Shown here: positions 1 to 6,815 of the stretch, piece after piece
Layout: each line of letters opens with the position of its first letter
Position numbering within the stretch: position 1 is the first letter of the stretch
DNA from: CAITNQ01 sp041661365
Lineage (GTDB): Bacteria > Latescibacterota > UBA2968 > UBA8231
NCBI GenBank assembly: GCA_041661365.1
Contig: JBAZUN010000176.1
Location: 1 to 11,166, forward strand
DNA: 11,166 bases
Direction: 5' to 3'
Notes under the pieces: generated by a model
What the model was told of the DNA's origin: nothing
Seen by the model: only the letters and a program-made list of their open reading frames with translations
Database searches by the model: none
Translations under genes and position numbers: made by a program

Positions 1-48
1 CGAATCCGCGCCTACTTCCAGAACGAGACCACCCGCTACGCCGCCTAG
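1..48 (+). CDS. C-terminal end of an unidentified upstream frame (partial)
   Basis: Frame 1 is open from the left edge to a TAG at 46-48 and reads as 15 residues ending RYAA. The composition is GC-rich and coding-like. A second TAG follows at 49-51. The piece is too short to identify. It is in the same reading frame as the dockerin gene that starts about 45 bases later. It could therefore be the end of an independent gene, for example of an element inserted upstream, or a severed part of the dockerin protein itself. No function is proposed. Confidence 0.3.
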   Translation, partial: RIRAYFQNETTRYAA

Positions 49-75
49 TAGCTTATATTATAAGACGGTTAATAC
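49..75. other. AT-rich, stop-rich patch with a short inverted repeat
   Basis: These 27 bases have about 7 G or C, in sharp contrast to the GC-rich DNA on both sides. Frame 1 carries TAG at 49, TAA at 61 and TAA at 70, just after the TAG at 46. Positions 52-57 (CTTATA) and 59-64 (TATAAG) form a perfect inverted repeat around T58. The patch might hold a promoter -10 element, an operator or the junction of an insertion. None of these can be shown, and no ribosome binding site follows it. Confidence 0.4.
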
Positions 76-90
76 GTCCAGCCCGAGCTG

Positions 91-3000
91 TTGGTGGACG
101 CGGCCACCGGCAACCTGGCCTTTGCCGTGGAGCGGGCGCCGGGCCAGCCCTTGGCCCGGGCTGCCCAGGCCTCGTCGCGCATCCTCGGCGATGTCAACAA
201 CGACGGGCGAGTGAACATCTCCGACGCCCTGATCGTGGCGACCTATGGTATCGACCGCGCCATCACCATCCCGAACAGCGGGGACATCGCCCTGGGGGAT
301 GTCAACCGCGACGGGCGGGTGAACATCTCGGACGCCCTGATCATCGCCAGCTACGGCATCGACCGATCCAATCCATCGCTGCCAACGGGGATCGGCCAGG
401 CGGTCGGCCCCGCACCCCTGCCAGGCGCTTTCGAGGTCAGTTCCATCGCCCCCACCACGGCCAGACCAGGGGAGGGGATCACCCTGCGCGGCCGGTTCAC
501 GGCCCCTGGGATCTACTGGGTGGCTTTCGATACCCTCAGAGTGCCGGCGCTCTCGCAGAGCGACAGCGTGGTGACCGCCCTGGTGCCCCTGGTGCGGCCG
601 GGTGCTCTGCAGGTGGCGGTGCTGGATACCCTTGGTCATACCTCCACTCGGGTCTCCTTCCTGGTGGGCTCCCTGCCGGCCCCGCAGCACACACCCGCCC
701 AGGTTGCGGCAACGGTCGAGACAGCAGGGGAGCAAGTGGCTGCAAGCGTACCCGCCCTGATGCAGGGTACGGGGCTCTATTCCACCTCCGCGGTCCAGCA
801 GGTGGAGGCAGAATTCGCCCGTTGGAGTGGCGTGCTGCCCCTGGTCCCCATCCAGATCCGGGAGCTGCCCGCAGAGCAAGCCCGGCAGGTGACGGCGATC
901 CTGGAGAACAGCGGGGCCCTGCAGGTGTTGACGGACTTGGGCGGTATCGATGTTGGGGCACCGAAGTTGACTGCGGATGCATTCGGCGAGCACCACAACC
1001 TGATACGGGCCGACGGTCTGAGCTTCGTCCTGGGCAATTCGAGTACGCTGCTGAAGGGGGCCGGTGTGGTGGTGCTGTTCACGGGGTTCGGAGCGCCTGG
1101 GGCCGCGCCCCTCTTCGAGGTCTCGGCCTGGTTGTCCCACGCCCAGGACGTGATCAACGCCGTCATTCCCTCGGACCTGGACACTTTGCGGATCGCTCCC
1201 ATCGGTGACATCCCCCAAGGGCAGTCCACCACGGTCCTGTTCCACGGTGATTTCCAGACCGAGTCCAGCTGGCCCGCGAGCACGGTCAAGATGATCGTGC
1301 GCGGCATGTTCCAGCACTTCACCTACGGCATCGGCGCGGCGGCGCCCATCGACCAGGTGGTCGACAAGGTCCTGACTACCTTGGCTCAGGCCGGGATCGG
1401 CGAACTGCAGCGGAGCCTTTCCGACGAGTTGGCGCCCTTCGTGAGGACCGCCCCCGACGTCCCCCTGGACCTTGCCCTGTACAGCCTCGACGCAGGGGCC
1501 CTGTTGGAGATGCTGGGCCTGGGCCTGCCTGGCACCTCCATCCTGCGCAATCTGGAGACCAAGTACAACCTCGACTTGCACGGGCCGGCTGCGGTGACTG
1601 TGACGCCGCCGACGCGGGCTGACTATGCGGTGGCCTCCAGCCAGCTGACCGGCCGCACCACAGGTAGCGGCATCCTGAGTGCCCAGGCCTCCACCTTCAA
1701 GCGCGCCGACGGTTGGTGGGGCGCACTGGGCCTGGTGGGGTGGCGAACCGTCGGGCCGGAGGTGGCGTCCTTCGCAGTGAAGGTACCCGCGAACCAGCCG
1801 CCAACGGCCACCATCTCCGCGCCCCCGAGCACCAGCAGTGCCACGCGTGGCGCCGTGGTCACCTTCCGGGGCTCGGCAACCGATCCGGAGGACGGGCCGC
1901 TCACCGGCGCGTCGCTGGTGTGGTCCTCCAGCCGGGACGGCAGGTTGGGCACGAGCAGTGTGCTGTCCACCTCCTCGCTGACCGTCGGGACCCATACCGT
2001 CATGCTGACCGCTACCGACAGCCGCGGCGGCACCGGCACGGCGACGGTCACCGTCAGCGTAAGCGACGTCAGGCGGCCGGACCTGCTGGTGGACAACCTG
2101 ACGGTGGCGCCGGCCCTGCCGACCACGACTACTCCACTGACGATCCAGGTGCGGGTTGCCAACGTGGGGCAGGCCAGCGCGGCCCAGGCGTGGGCGGTGC
2201 TGCGGGTGGATGGCGTGGGCCGCGACTCGCTGGCCCAGGACATCGGCGCGGGCCTGGAGGCCTGGATCGAATTCGACCCGCTGCTTCTAGGGGTTGGGGC
2301 ACACACGGTGGAGGTGGTGGCAGATCCCAATGGCCGGCTCGATGACGTCAGCCGCGCCAACGACCGCACTACCCAGAGCATCACGATCTCACCCGGCACC
2401 CTTGCCGCCCGGTCGCTGGTGTTCGTCCTGGACCTGTCGGGCAGCATGAACGATTCGACGTCCAGCCGGCCGCCGATGCTCCGCCTGGCCAAGGCAGCCC
2501 TGGCTCAGGTCCTGGCCACAGCGCCGGCCACCGGCACCCAGGAGTACGCCTTGGTGACCTTTGGGGGCACCTGCGGCGCCGCTGACCAGGTCCGCACCCC
2601 GGTGCCGTTCACCACGGCGCCGACCACGATGGCCAGCCTCGCCGCTGGCCTGACGGCTGACGGTGGCACCCCCTTGGCGGAGGCCTTGCGCGCGGCCCAG
2701 CACCTCGCCCTGGACCAGGCCTCGAGCGATGACGTGCAGTTGGTCCTGCTGTCCGATGGTGTGGAGACCTGCGGCGGCAACCCGATCGCCGTGGCCCAGG
2801 CCATTGCCGCAGGCCGGCGAGCCAAGCTGGCCCGCGCGACCAAGCCCCTGGCCCGGCTGATCAAGCTGAACGTCATCGGCATGGGGGTGGCAGCCGGCGG
2901 CGCCGAGGAGCAGCAGTTGCAGCAGATCCAGCAGGCCGCGGGCGGAAACTACTTCCGCGTCAGCCAACCGCAGGACCTGGCCGCAGCCCTGGGCCAGGCG

Positions 3001-5199
3001 AGCGGCCTGCAGACGGCCACGGCCACGTTGACGGGCAAGGTGACCGACTCGCAGGGTCGGGCCCTCTCGGGGGCCAGCGTGCGGCTGCTCAATCACCCGG
3101 ACCTGCGGGAGCAGACCGACGCCAACGGCAGCTACAGCTTCCCGGCGTCGTTCCAGGGGGTGGACAGCCTGATCGTGGAGGCCGTCGGCTACCTGCGGCG
3201 GGCTACTGAGGTCTATGTCAGCGGGCGCTCCTACGACGTGCAGCTTCAGCCCAGCGCGGCGCTGCTGCCGGTGGCGGTGGCCACGGCTGAGCCGGCCAGC
3301 GTCACGGCAGGTGAGACAGTGACGCTGCGCGGCGGCGGCAGCAGCGACCCGGCGGGCAGCGCCCTGGTCTACCACTGGGGGCAGTCGTCCGCCAACCCCT
3401 TCCCGGTGTCTCTGTCGCCCAACGACAGCGAGACCGCCTTCGCCATGCGGGTGACCTTGGCGGACCTCGGGACCTACCGCTTCACCTTGGTGGTGGAGAA
3501 CCGACAGGGGTTGCGGAGTGCCCCGGACACGGCGGTCGTCGACGTGCGGCGCCCCCCGCGCACGGTGACGACGCCGGGGGGCACGACACACGTGCTGATG
3601 CCGATGCAGTCCGGCGAGTATAGCATGGGCTCCTCCAGCGGTGAGGCCGACGAGCAGCCCGTGCACACGGTCTCCCTGGACGAATACTACATCGACCAGT
3701 ACGAGGTGACGAACCTTCAGTACCAGGCCTTCGTGCAGGCGACAGGCCGCGAGCCGCCACGATACGCGACGGACAGCGGTTACAGCCAGTCGCGGCAGCC
3801 GGTGGTTGGGGTGACCTGGTACGCCGCGGATGCATACTGCCGCTGGGCGGACCTGCGGCTGCCATCGGAGGCGGAGTGGGAGGCGGCCGCACGGGGGACG
3901 GACGGGCGGACGTATCCGTGGGGAGAAGGGTTGAGGCCCGACCGAGCCAACCACGCCAACCTAGTGGGCAAGCCATCCACGGTCGGCAGCTACCCACTGG
4001 GCGTCAGTCCGTGTGGGGCGTATGACATGGCTGGAAACGTCTGGGAGTGGGTCTCGGACTGGTATGCGTACTACTCGAGTGACCGGGAGAGCAACCCAAC
4101 GGGTCCGTTGGACGGCAATGACCGTGTGATGCGGGGGGGGGCCTGGGGCAACTACGGCGGCCACGAGCTTCGGTGCGCCGACCGCGGCGCCGGGTACCCA
4201 TCGGGGTGGTCACCTTACCAGGGTTTCCGCTGTGCCCGGGACTGGAGCGTGCCGCCGGTGGCAAACGCTGGCCCAGACCAAGACGTAGAAGTTGGTGCCA
4301 CGGTCCGTCTGGACGCCAGTGGGAGCCGCGGACACGGTGAGGACCCGCTGACCTACGAGTGGACCGCGTCGACTGGGGCAGCGCTTGCGGCCGCCACAAC
4401 GCCCACGCCGACGTTCGCGGCAACTGTGATCGGGGTGTACCGATTTGTCCTGGTGGTACGCGATGCGGAAGGGACGAGCGCTTCTGACACGACACGCGTG
4501 ACGGTGCACGCACCGCCACGGACAGTGCTCACACCCGCCGGGACCACGCACCAAGTGGTGCTGGTTCCGGCCGGGGAGTTCACCATGGGGGCGAACGACG
4601 GATCGCCGTGGGAGGCCCCGATGCACACGGTTTACCTCGACGAGTACTCCATTGACCAATATGAGGTAACGAACGCTCAGTACCTGGCTTTCGTGGAGGC
4701 TACAGGGAGGTACCGTCGCCCTGCTGACGGCGACTTCAATCAGCCGGAGCAGCCGGTGGTTCAGGTGACGTGGTTTGACGCTACGGCGTATTGCCAGTGG
4801 GCGGGCTTGCGGCTACCAACCGAGGCAGAATGGGAGAAGGCTGCCCGCGGGACGGATGGCCGCAACTACCCCTGGGGGGACGCGTACGATACCACCCGCG
4901 CCAACTGGAGTTACGCGAACGGTCTGAGGAGGGTGGGTAGTTACCCATCGGGCGGGTCTCCGTACGGTGCGTACGACATGGCGGGCAATGCGTGGGAATG
5001 GGTAGCTGATTGGGATGGACCGTACCCGAGCGGCAAGGTGAGTAACCCGGCCGGGCCGGCCGGGCCGGTCTACGGAGAGAAGCGGGTTCTGCGTGGTGGT
5101 TCGTACATGGGTGGGAGCCTGATGACGGACCGCGACGCGACCTCGCCCAACGGTTGGTACAGCTACTACCAGATTGGGTTCCGTTGCGTCCAGGACTGA
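91..5199 (+). CDS. Giant dockerin-bearing modular protein with VWA and two FGE-like domains
   Basis: About 1,702 residues, counted from the TTG at 91. Modules in order: type I dockerin at about 33-90, with two Ca loops of the form DxNxDGxxxxxD (D34/N36/D38/D45 and D70/N72/D74/D81) and Ile-Ser before the last Asp in both; TIG-like about 113-193; an unrecognised largely helical region to about 565; PKD-like 568-658; CARDB-like about 661-768; VWA 774-976 with a complete metal site (D781-x-S783-x-S785, T860, D889); carboxypeptidase-regulatory-like 979-1056; PKD 1060-1152; FGE/SUMF1-like 1153-1384; PKD 1385-1475; FGE/SUMF1-like 1476-1702, ending in the family's IGFRC. The FGE domains lack the paired cysteines of catalytic FGE after RGG, so binding is likelier than catalysis. 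The start is doubtful: TTG 91 and GTG 94 have no Shine-Dalgarno sequence and no signal peptide follows, although a dockerin protein should be exported. The 5' part is probably missing. Inferred role: surface adhesin captured by the cohesin protein downstream. Confidence 0.85.
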   Translation: MVDAATGNLAFAVERAPGQPLARAAQASSRILGDVNNDGRVNISDALIVATYGIDRAITIPNSGDIALGDVNRDGRVNISDALIIASYGIDRSNPSLPTGIGQAVGPAPLPGAFEVSSIAPTTARPGEGITLRGRFTAPGIYWVAFDTLRVPALSQSDSVVTALVPLVRPGALQVAVLDTLGHTSTRVSFLVGSLPAPQHTPAQVAATVETAGEQVAASVPALMQGTGLYSTSAVQQVEAEFARWSGVLPLVPIQIRELPAEQARQVTAILENSGALQVLTDLGGIDVGAPKLTADAFGEHHNLIRADGLSFVLGNSSTLLKGAGVVVLFTGFGAPGAAPLFEVSAWLSHAQDVINAVIPSDLDTLRIAPIGDIPQGQSTTVLFHGDFQTESSWPASTVKMIVRGMFQHFTYGIGAAAPIDQVVDKVLTTLAQAGIGELQRSLSDELAPFVRTAPDVPLDLALYSLDAGALLEMLGLGLPGTSILRNLETKYNLDLHGPAAVTVTPPTRADYAVASSQLTGRTTGSGILSAQASTFKRADGWWGALGLVGWRTVGPEVASFAVKVPANQPPTATISAPPSTSSATRGAVVTFRGSATDPEDGPLTGASLVWSSSRDGRLGTSSVLSTSSLTVGTHTVMLTATDSRGGTGTATVTVSVSDVRRPDLLVDNLTVAPALPTTTTPLTIQVRVANVGQASAAQAWAVLRVDGVGRDSLAQDIGAGLEAWIEFDPLLLGVGAHTVEVVADPNGRLDDVSRANDRTTQSITISPGTLAARSLVFVLDLSGSMNDSTSSRPPMLRLAKAALAQVLATAPATGTQEYALVTFGGTCGAADQVRTPVPFTTAPTTMASLAAGLTADGGTPLAEALRAAQHLALDQASSDDVQLVLLSDGVETCGGNPIAVAQAIAAGRRAKLARATKPLARLIKLNVIGMGVAAGGAEEQQLQQIQQAAGGNYFRVSQPQDLAAALGQASGLQTATATLTGKVTDSQGRALSGASVRLLNHPDLREQTDANGSYSFPASFQGVDSLIVEAVGYLRRATEVYVSGRSYDVQLQPSAALLPVAVATAEPASVTAGETVTLRGGGSSDPAGSALVYHWGQSSANPFPVSLSPNDSETAFAMRVTLADLGTYRFTLVVENRQGLRSAPDTAVVDVRRPPRTVTTPGGTTHVLMPMQSGEYSMGSSSGEADEQPVHTVSLDEYYIDQYEVTNLQYQAFVQATGREPPRYATDSGYSQSRQPVVGVTWYAADAYCRWADLRLPSEAEWEAAARGTDGRTYPWGEGLRPDRANHANLVGKPSTVGSYPLGVSPCGAYDMAGNVWEWVSDWYAYYSSDRESNPTGPLDGNDRVMRGGAWGNYGGHELRCADRGAGYPSGWSPYQGFRCARDWSVPPVANAGPDQDVEVGATVRLDASGSRGHGEDPLTYEWTASTGAALAAATTPTPTFAATVIGVYRFVLVVRDAEGTSASDTTRVTVHAPPRTVLTPAGTTHQVVLVPAGEFTMGANDGSPWEAPMHTVYLDEYSIDQYEVTNAQYLAFVEATGRYRRPADGDFNQPEQPVVQVTWFDATAYCQWAGLRLPTEAEWEKAARGTDGRNYPWGDAYDTTRANWSYANGLRRVGSYPSGGSPYGAYDMAGNAWEWVADWDGPYPSGKVSNPAGPAGPVYGEKRVLRGGSYMGGSLMTDRDATSPNGWYSYYQIGFRCVQD
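181..360 (+). other. Type I dockerin module (two Ca-binding repeats)
   Basis: This segment encodes two near-identical repeats with the core DVN(N/R)DGRVNISDAL, each followed by a helix ending YGID. The spacing of acidic and Asn residues fits the calcium loop of type I dockerins. Positions 10-11 of each loop, which help set cohesin specificity in known dockerins, are Ile-Ser in both repeats. The module is therefore internally symmetric, as in dockerins that can bind in two orientations (established for clostridial dockerins, inferred here). Its partner is probably the cohesin protein encoded at 5507-6535. Confidence 0.85.
2410..3557 (+). repeat. Duplicated VWA-CarbReg-PKD block, copy 1
   Basis: This block of about 1.1 kb inside the dockerin gene is closely similar in DNA and protein to 9042-10162 in the lipoprotein gene. 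Long stretches are identical including third codon positions; the longest I found is 54 bases, 3392-3445 against 9997-10050. Copy 1 carries six extra residues (2824-2841) that look like an imperfect 18-base in-frame duplication of the following codons (KLARAT followed by KPLAR). Sequence outside the block is much more divergent. This points to a segmental duplication or gene conversion of a domain cassette. Confidence 0.85.
3547..4242 (+). repeat. FGE-like cassette, copy 1 of a tandem pair
   Basis: This encodes the first FGE/SUMF1-like domain of the dockerin protein. It shares landmarks with the second copy at about 4516-5196: YxxFVxATGR, AARGTDGR(T/N)YPWG, GAYDMAGN(V/A)WEWV and RGG. The two copies are separated by a PKD module, so the unit duplicated may have been PKD plus FGE. 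After RGG the copies diverge strongly until the final GFRC. A run of nine G residues (4133-4141) encodes the RGG of this copy. Confidence 0.7.
4516..5196 (+). repeat. FGE-like cassette, copy 2 of a tandem pair
   Basis: This is the C-terminal FGE/SUMF1-like domain of the dockerin protein and the second member of the tandem pair with 3547-4242. The region from about 4250 onward uses visibly more A- and T-ending codons than the VWA part of the gene, which hints at a different origin for this cassette. The domain ends in IGFRC, the usual end of the family, five residues before the stop, so the C-terminus looks complete. Confidence 0.7.
5047..5068 (+). repeat. 9-bp in-frame tandem repeat (CCGGCCGGG) in the second FGE domain
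   Basis: Two copies of CCGGCCGGG (5047-5055 and 5056-5064) are followed by a partial third CCGG. They encode Pro-Ala-Gly repeats in the loop that precedes the conserved RGG of FGE domain 2. The unit length keeps the frame if copy number changes. The repeat is short and may simply reflect the GC-rich Pro/Gly loop. Confidence 0.6.
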
Positions 5200-5297
5200 G
5201 TCTGGAGCATCACTCAGTGGGGCGCGTCCGGGGAAGGCGAGAACGAGTCGTCTTCCATCCGGCGGTCGGGCTCTGTGTCGCCCGAACAGAGCGGCCT

Positions 5298-5320
5298 CCT
5301 GCGGGCTTGCCATCCGCAGG
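5298..5320. other. Inverted repeat (7-bp stem) in the 5200-5506 spacer
   Basis: CCTGCGG (5298-5304) pairs perfectly with CCGCAGG (5314-5320) around a 9-base loop. It lies about 100 bases after the dockerin gene stop and is the first of four neighbouring inverted repeats in this spacer. No T-tract follows, so it is not a textbook intrinsic terminator. The rest of the spacer outside these repeats shows no supported gene. Confidence 0.5.
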
Positions 5321-5343
5321 CGTGAAGCGGACCCGCTTCCACG
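5321..5343. other. Inverted repeat (6-bp perfect core, extendable) in the spacer
   Basis: GAAGCG (5324-5329) pairs with CGCTTC (5334-5339) around the tetraloop GACC. With C5340 bulged, three more pairs (5321-5323 with 5341-5343) extend the stem to nine pairs. It abuts the preceding inverted repeat directly. No T-run follows. Terminator, transcript-stabilising element or protein site are all possible. Confidence 0.5.
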
Positions 5344-5345
5344 GG

Positions 5346-5360
5346 CCGGCTGCCTGCCGG
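5346..5360. other. Small inverted repeat in the spacer
   Basis: CCGGC (5346-5350) pairs with GCCGG (5356-5360) around a 5-base loop. It is short and in very GC-rich sequence, so chance is a fair explanation. It is listed because it sits two bases after the preceding stem in the same tandem arrangement. Confidence 0.3.
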
Positions 5361-5388
5361 GAACGCGTGCCGGCGCGGTCTGGGCCGT

Positions 5389-5415
5389 ACGGCGCGCACG
5401 CCCGACGTGCGCCGT
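5389..5415. terminator. Long GC-rich hairpin upstream of the cohesin gene; possible terminator
   Basis: ACGGC (5389-5393) and GCACG (5396-5400), with GC bulged between them, pair with CGTGC-GCCGT (5406-5415) around a 5-base loop, giving ten pairs. A weak pyrimidine-containing stretch (CTACAGTTCT) follows rather than a true T-tract. It could end the dockerin transcript or act in the leader of the cohesin gene, whose start is 91 bases downstream. Confidence 0.35.
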
Positions 5416-5493
5416 CTACAGTTCTCCGCCGATCTCGCCGCGTCAAGTAACCGCTCTCCGCGGCGACTGCGCTACCCACGAAACGCCCACAGC

Positions 5494-5499
5494 AGGGAG
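5494..5499 (+). promoter_or_regulatory. Ribosome binding site of the cohesin gene
   Basis: AGGGAG lies seven bases before the ATG at 5507. It fixes this start over further in-frame upstream starts (the frame is open back to 5174 and overlaps the previous gene), and it places an N-terminal signal peptide at the right distance. Confidence 0.7.
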
Positions 5500-5506
5500 T
5501 CAGCCC

Positions 5507-6535
5507 ATGCATTCTGTCGCTGCCGTCCCGAACGCCGTTCGTCCACGCGCCGTCTGTGCCGGACCGCCATCCGTCGCCACCGAGTCGGCGAAGTCGCTGG
5601 CGCCCTTCCTGGCGGGCTGCCTCCTGGTCCTGAGTACGGTCCTGGCAGCCCATGCCGGCGCAATCCCGGCGCGGCTGGCGGTCGCCGCGATGGCGCCCGC
5701 TCCCGGTGACGAAGTCATAGCCGAGGTCGTGGTCGATCTGTCCGGACGGACCGACCGGCTCGGGGCGTATGAGGCCCAGTTGAGCTGGGACCCGTCCGCG
5801 CTCGAGCTCGTGGAAGTGCTCGACGGCACCACTCTCGCCTTTGCCGGCCCGCAAACCCGCACAGAGCCCGGCGCCCTTGTCTTCTCGCACTTCTCCGTCC
5901 GGGGCGCCGAGGGCATCGCCAGCTTGCTCAAGGTGCGGTTCCGCGCCACCGGCGAGGCCGGGCAGCCGACCGGGCTGACCCTGGCCTTCTCCGTGCTCGA
6001 TGCCGCCCAGACCTTCGCCAGCCTGCTGTCCGAGCTCCAGATCGAGCCTGTCGACCTCAGCCTCGGCGGCAGTGAGCAGGGGCTCATCTGGGGCAGCGTG
6101 GCCGTCGACGCAGCGCAGACCAGGCAGGGCCGCGAGGTGTTTGCCGAAGTCCTGCTGGACCTGTCCAGTACCGAGGACAGACTGGGTGCCTATGAAGCCC
6201 GCCTGACCTGGGACCCCACTGCCTTCGAGCTTGTAGACGTACAGGACGGGGCCACGCCCGAGTTCGTCGGGCCCAACACCCGTTCCGCGCCCGGCGAGCT
6301 GGTCTTTTCGCAGTTCAGCGTCAGGGGTGCTACCGGCACCGTCAGCCTGCTCAAGGTTCGGCTTCAGGCCATCGCCCCCACGGACCGGACCGTCGAGTTG
6401 TCCCTGTCGTTCGCCGTGCTGGACGCGGCCGGCACTTTCACGAGCCTGCTGCCGTCCCTGCGGGTCCGTTCCGCACCCATCACCGGGATCGCCAGCGACA
6501 GTTGGGCCGCGGTCAAGCGCGCGATCGATCGCTGA
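5507..6535 (+). CDS. Secreted protein with two tandem cohesin-like domains (mini-scaffoldin)
   Basis: 342 residues. An N-terminal region with a hydrophobic stretch at about 30-48 and a likely signal peptidase I site after A50 (AHA, then G) marks it as exported. Two similar domains follow, about 55-184 and 194-322. Each has the cohesin pattern: a V/L-rich strand ending DLS, then DRLGAYEA(Q/R)L(S/T)WDP, (L/V)VF as S(H/Q)FSVRGA, SLLKVR, and F(S/A)VLDAA(Q/G)TF..LL. In known systems cohesins bind dockerins, so the N-terminal dockerin of the protein encoded just upstream is the obvious partner. No LPXTG, S-layer-homology module or second membrane segment is visible. The tail ends SWAAVKRAIDR, of unknown role. 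How it is held at the cell is unclear: it may be soluble and crosslink two dockerin proteins. The spacing to both neighbours (about 300 bases) suggests its own transcript. Confidence in the cohesin call is high but not absolute, as other cohesin-fold carbohydrate-binding domains look similar. Confidence 0.85.
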   Translation: MHSVAAVPNAVRPRAVCAGPPSVATESAKSLAPFLAGCLLVLSTVLAAHAGAIPARLAVAAMAPAPGDEVIAEVVVDLSGRTDRLGAYEAQLSWDPSALELVEVLDGTTLAFAGPQTRTEPGALVFSHFSVRGAEGIASLLKVRFRATGEAGQPTGLTLAFSVLDAAQTFASLLSELQIEPVDLSLGGSEQGLIWGSVAVDAAQTRQGREVFAEVLLDLSSTEDRLGAYEARLTWDPTAFELVDVQDGATPEFVGPNTRSAPGELVFSQFSVRGATGTVSLLKVRLQAIAPTDRTVELSLSFAVLDAAGTFTSLLPSLRVRSAPITGIASDSWAAVKRAIDR

Positions 6536-6684
6536 CCCGCGTGCCTCGGCCCGCCGGCGTGGTTGGACGGCGGTGCACTTCGGCTTGGCCTGGTCGACCG
6601 GTATGGAAGGCCCGGTACACTCCACGTACCCTCGGGGGCGTGAGCCCGCACCCGCCCGGTAACCCCGTCGGCAACGCAGGGGAG

Positions 6685-6714
6685 CTGCGCCTACATGCCT
6701 CGCGAGGTGCGCAG
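6685..6714. terminator. Nested inverted repeat after the cohesin gene; possible terminator
   Basis: CTGCGC (6685-6690) pairs with GCGCAG (6709-6714). Inside lies the perfect 10-bp palindrome CCTCGCGAGG (6698-6707). The sequence that follows (GTAGCTTCTT) is only weakly T-rich. The position, about 150 bases past the cohesin stop and just before a -35-like box, would suit a terminator for the cohesin gene or an operator for the next gene. A smaller GGGC/GCCC stem with a GTGA loop lies at 6636-6647. Confidence 0.4.
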
Positions 6715-6722
6715 GTAGCTTC

Positions 6723-6728
6723 TTGACA
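6723..6728 (+). promoter_or_regulatory. Possible -35 box (TTGACA) upstream of the lipoprotein gene
   Basis: TTGACA matches the sigma-70 -35 consensus exactly and sits 87 bases before the lipoprotein ATG. No good -10 hexamer is found at 16-18 bases spacing: 17 bases gives CATGGT, and better AT content appears only farther on. The call is weak. The remainder of 6536-6815 shows no other supported feature. Confidence 0.3.
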
Positions 6729-6803
6729 TCCGTTGCGCCAGACGTCATGGTTATGCCCGTTGATACGAACACCCTCTGAGTTCGCCGGTCCGGAACCGTG
6801 AAC

Positions 6804-6808
6804 GGGGG
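6804..6808 (+). promoter_or_regulatory. Weak ribosome binding site of the lipoprotein gene
   Basis: A GGGGG run lies seven bases before the ATG at 6816. It is an imperfect Shine-Dalgarno match, but it favours ATG 6816 over the in-frame GTG at 6798, which lies upstream of this run and has no purine-rich site at a suitable distance. Confidence 0.5.
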
Positions 6809-6815
6809 TCCACAG

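Noticed and set aside
58..1995. 645-codon open frame on the minus strand
   Set aside because: It lies entirely opposite the dockerin protein, whose modules are clear. Its translation is rich in Arg, Gly, Gln and His without domain motifs, typical of the antisense shadow of GC-rich coding DNA.
2389..3954. 521-codon open frame on the minus strand
   Set aside because: It is antisense to the VWA, PKD and FGE modules. It has low-complexity composition and no recognisable fold.
3547..5196. Catalytic formylglycine-generating enzyme or sulfatase activator
   Set aside because: The fold landmarks are present, but the two active-site cysteines expected after RGG are not seen in the right arrangement, and no sulfatase gene is nearby. 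A binding role is preferred.
5174..5506. Upstream extension of the cohesin frame
   Set aside because: It would overlap the dockerin gene end and the extra residues look like non-coding translation. ATG 5507 has a good ribosome binding site and is followed by a signal peptide.
6798..6815. GTG 6798 as the lipoprotein start
   Set aside because: It would add six residues before a complete lipoprotein signal, and the G-run that could serve as ribosome binding site lies downstream of it, at the right distance from ATG 6816.
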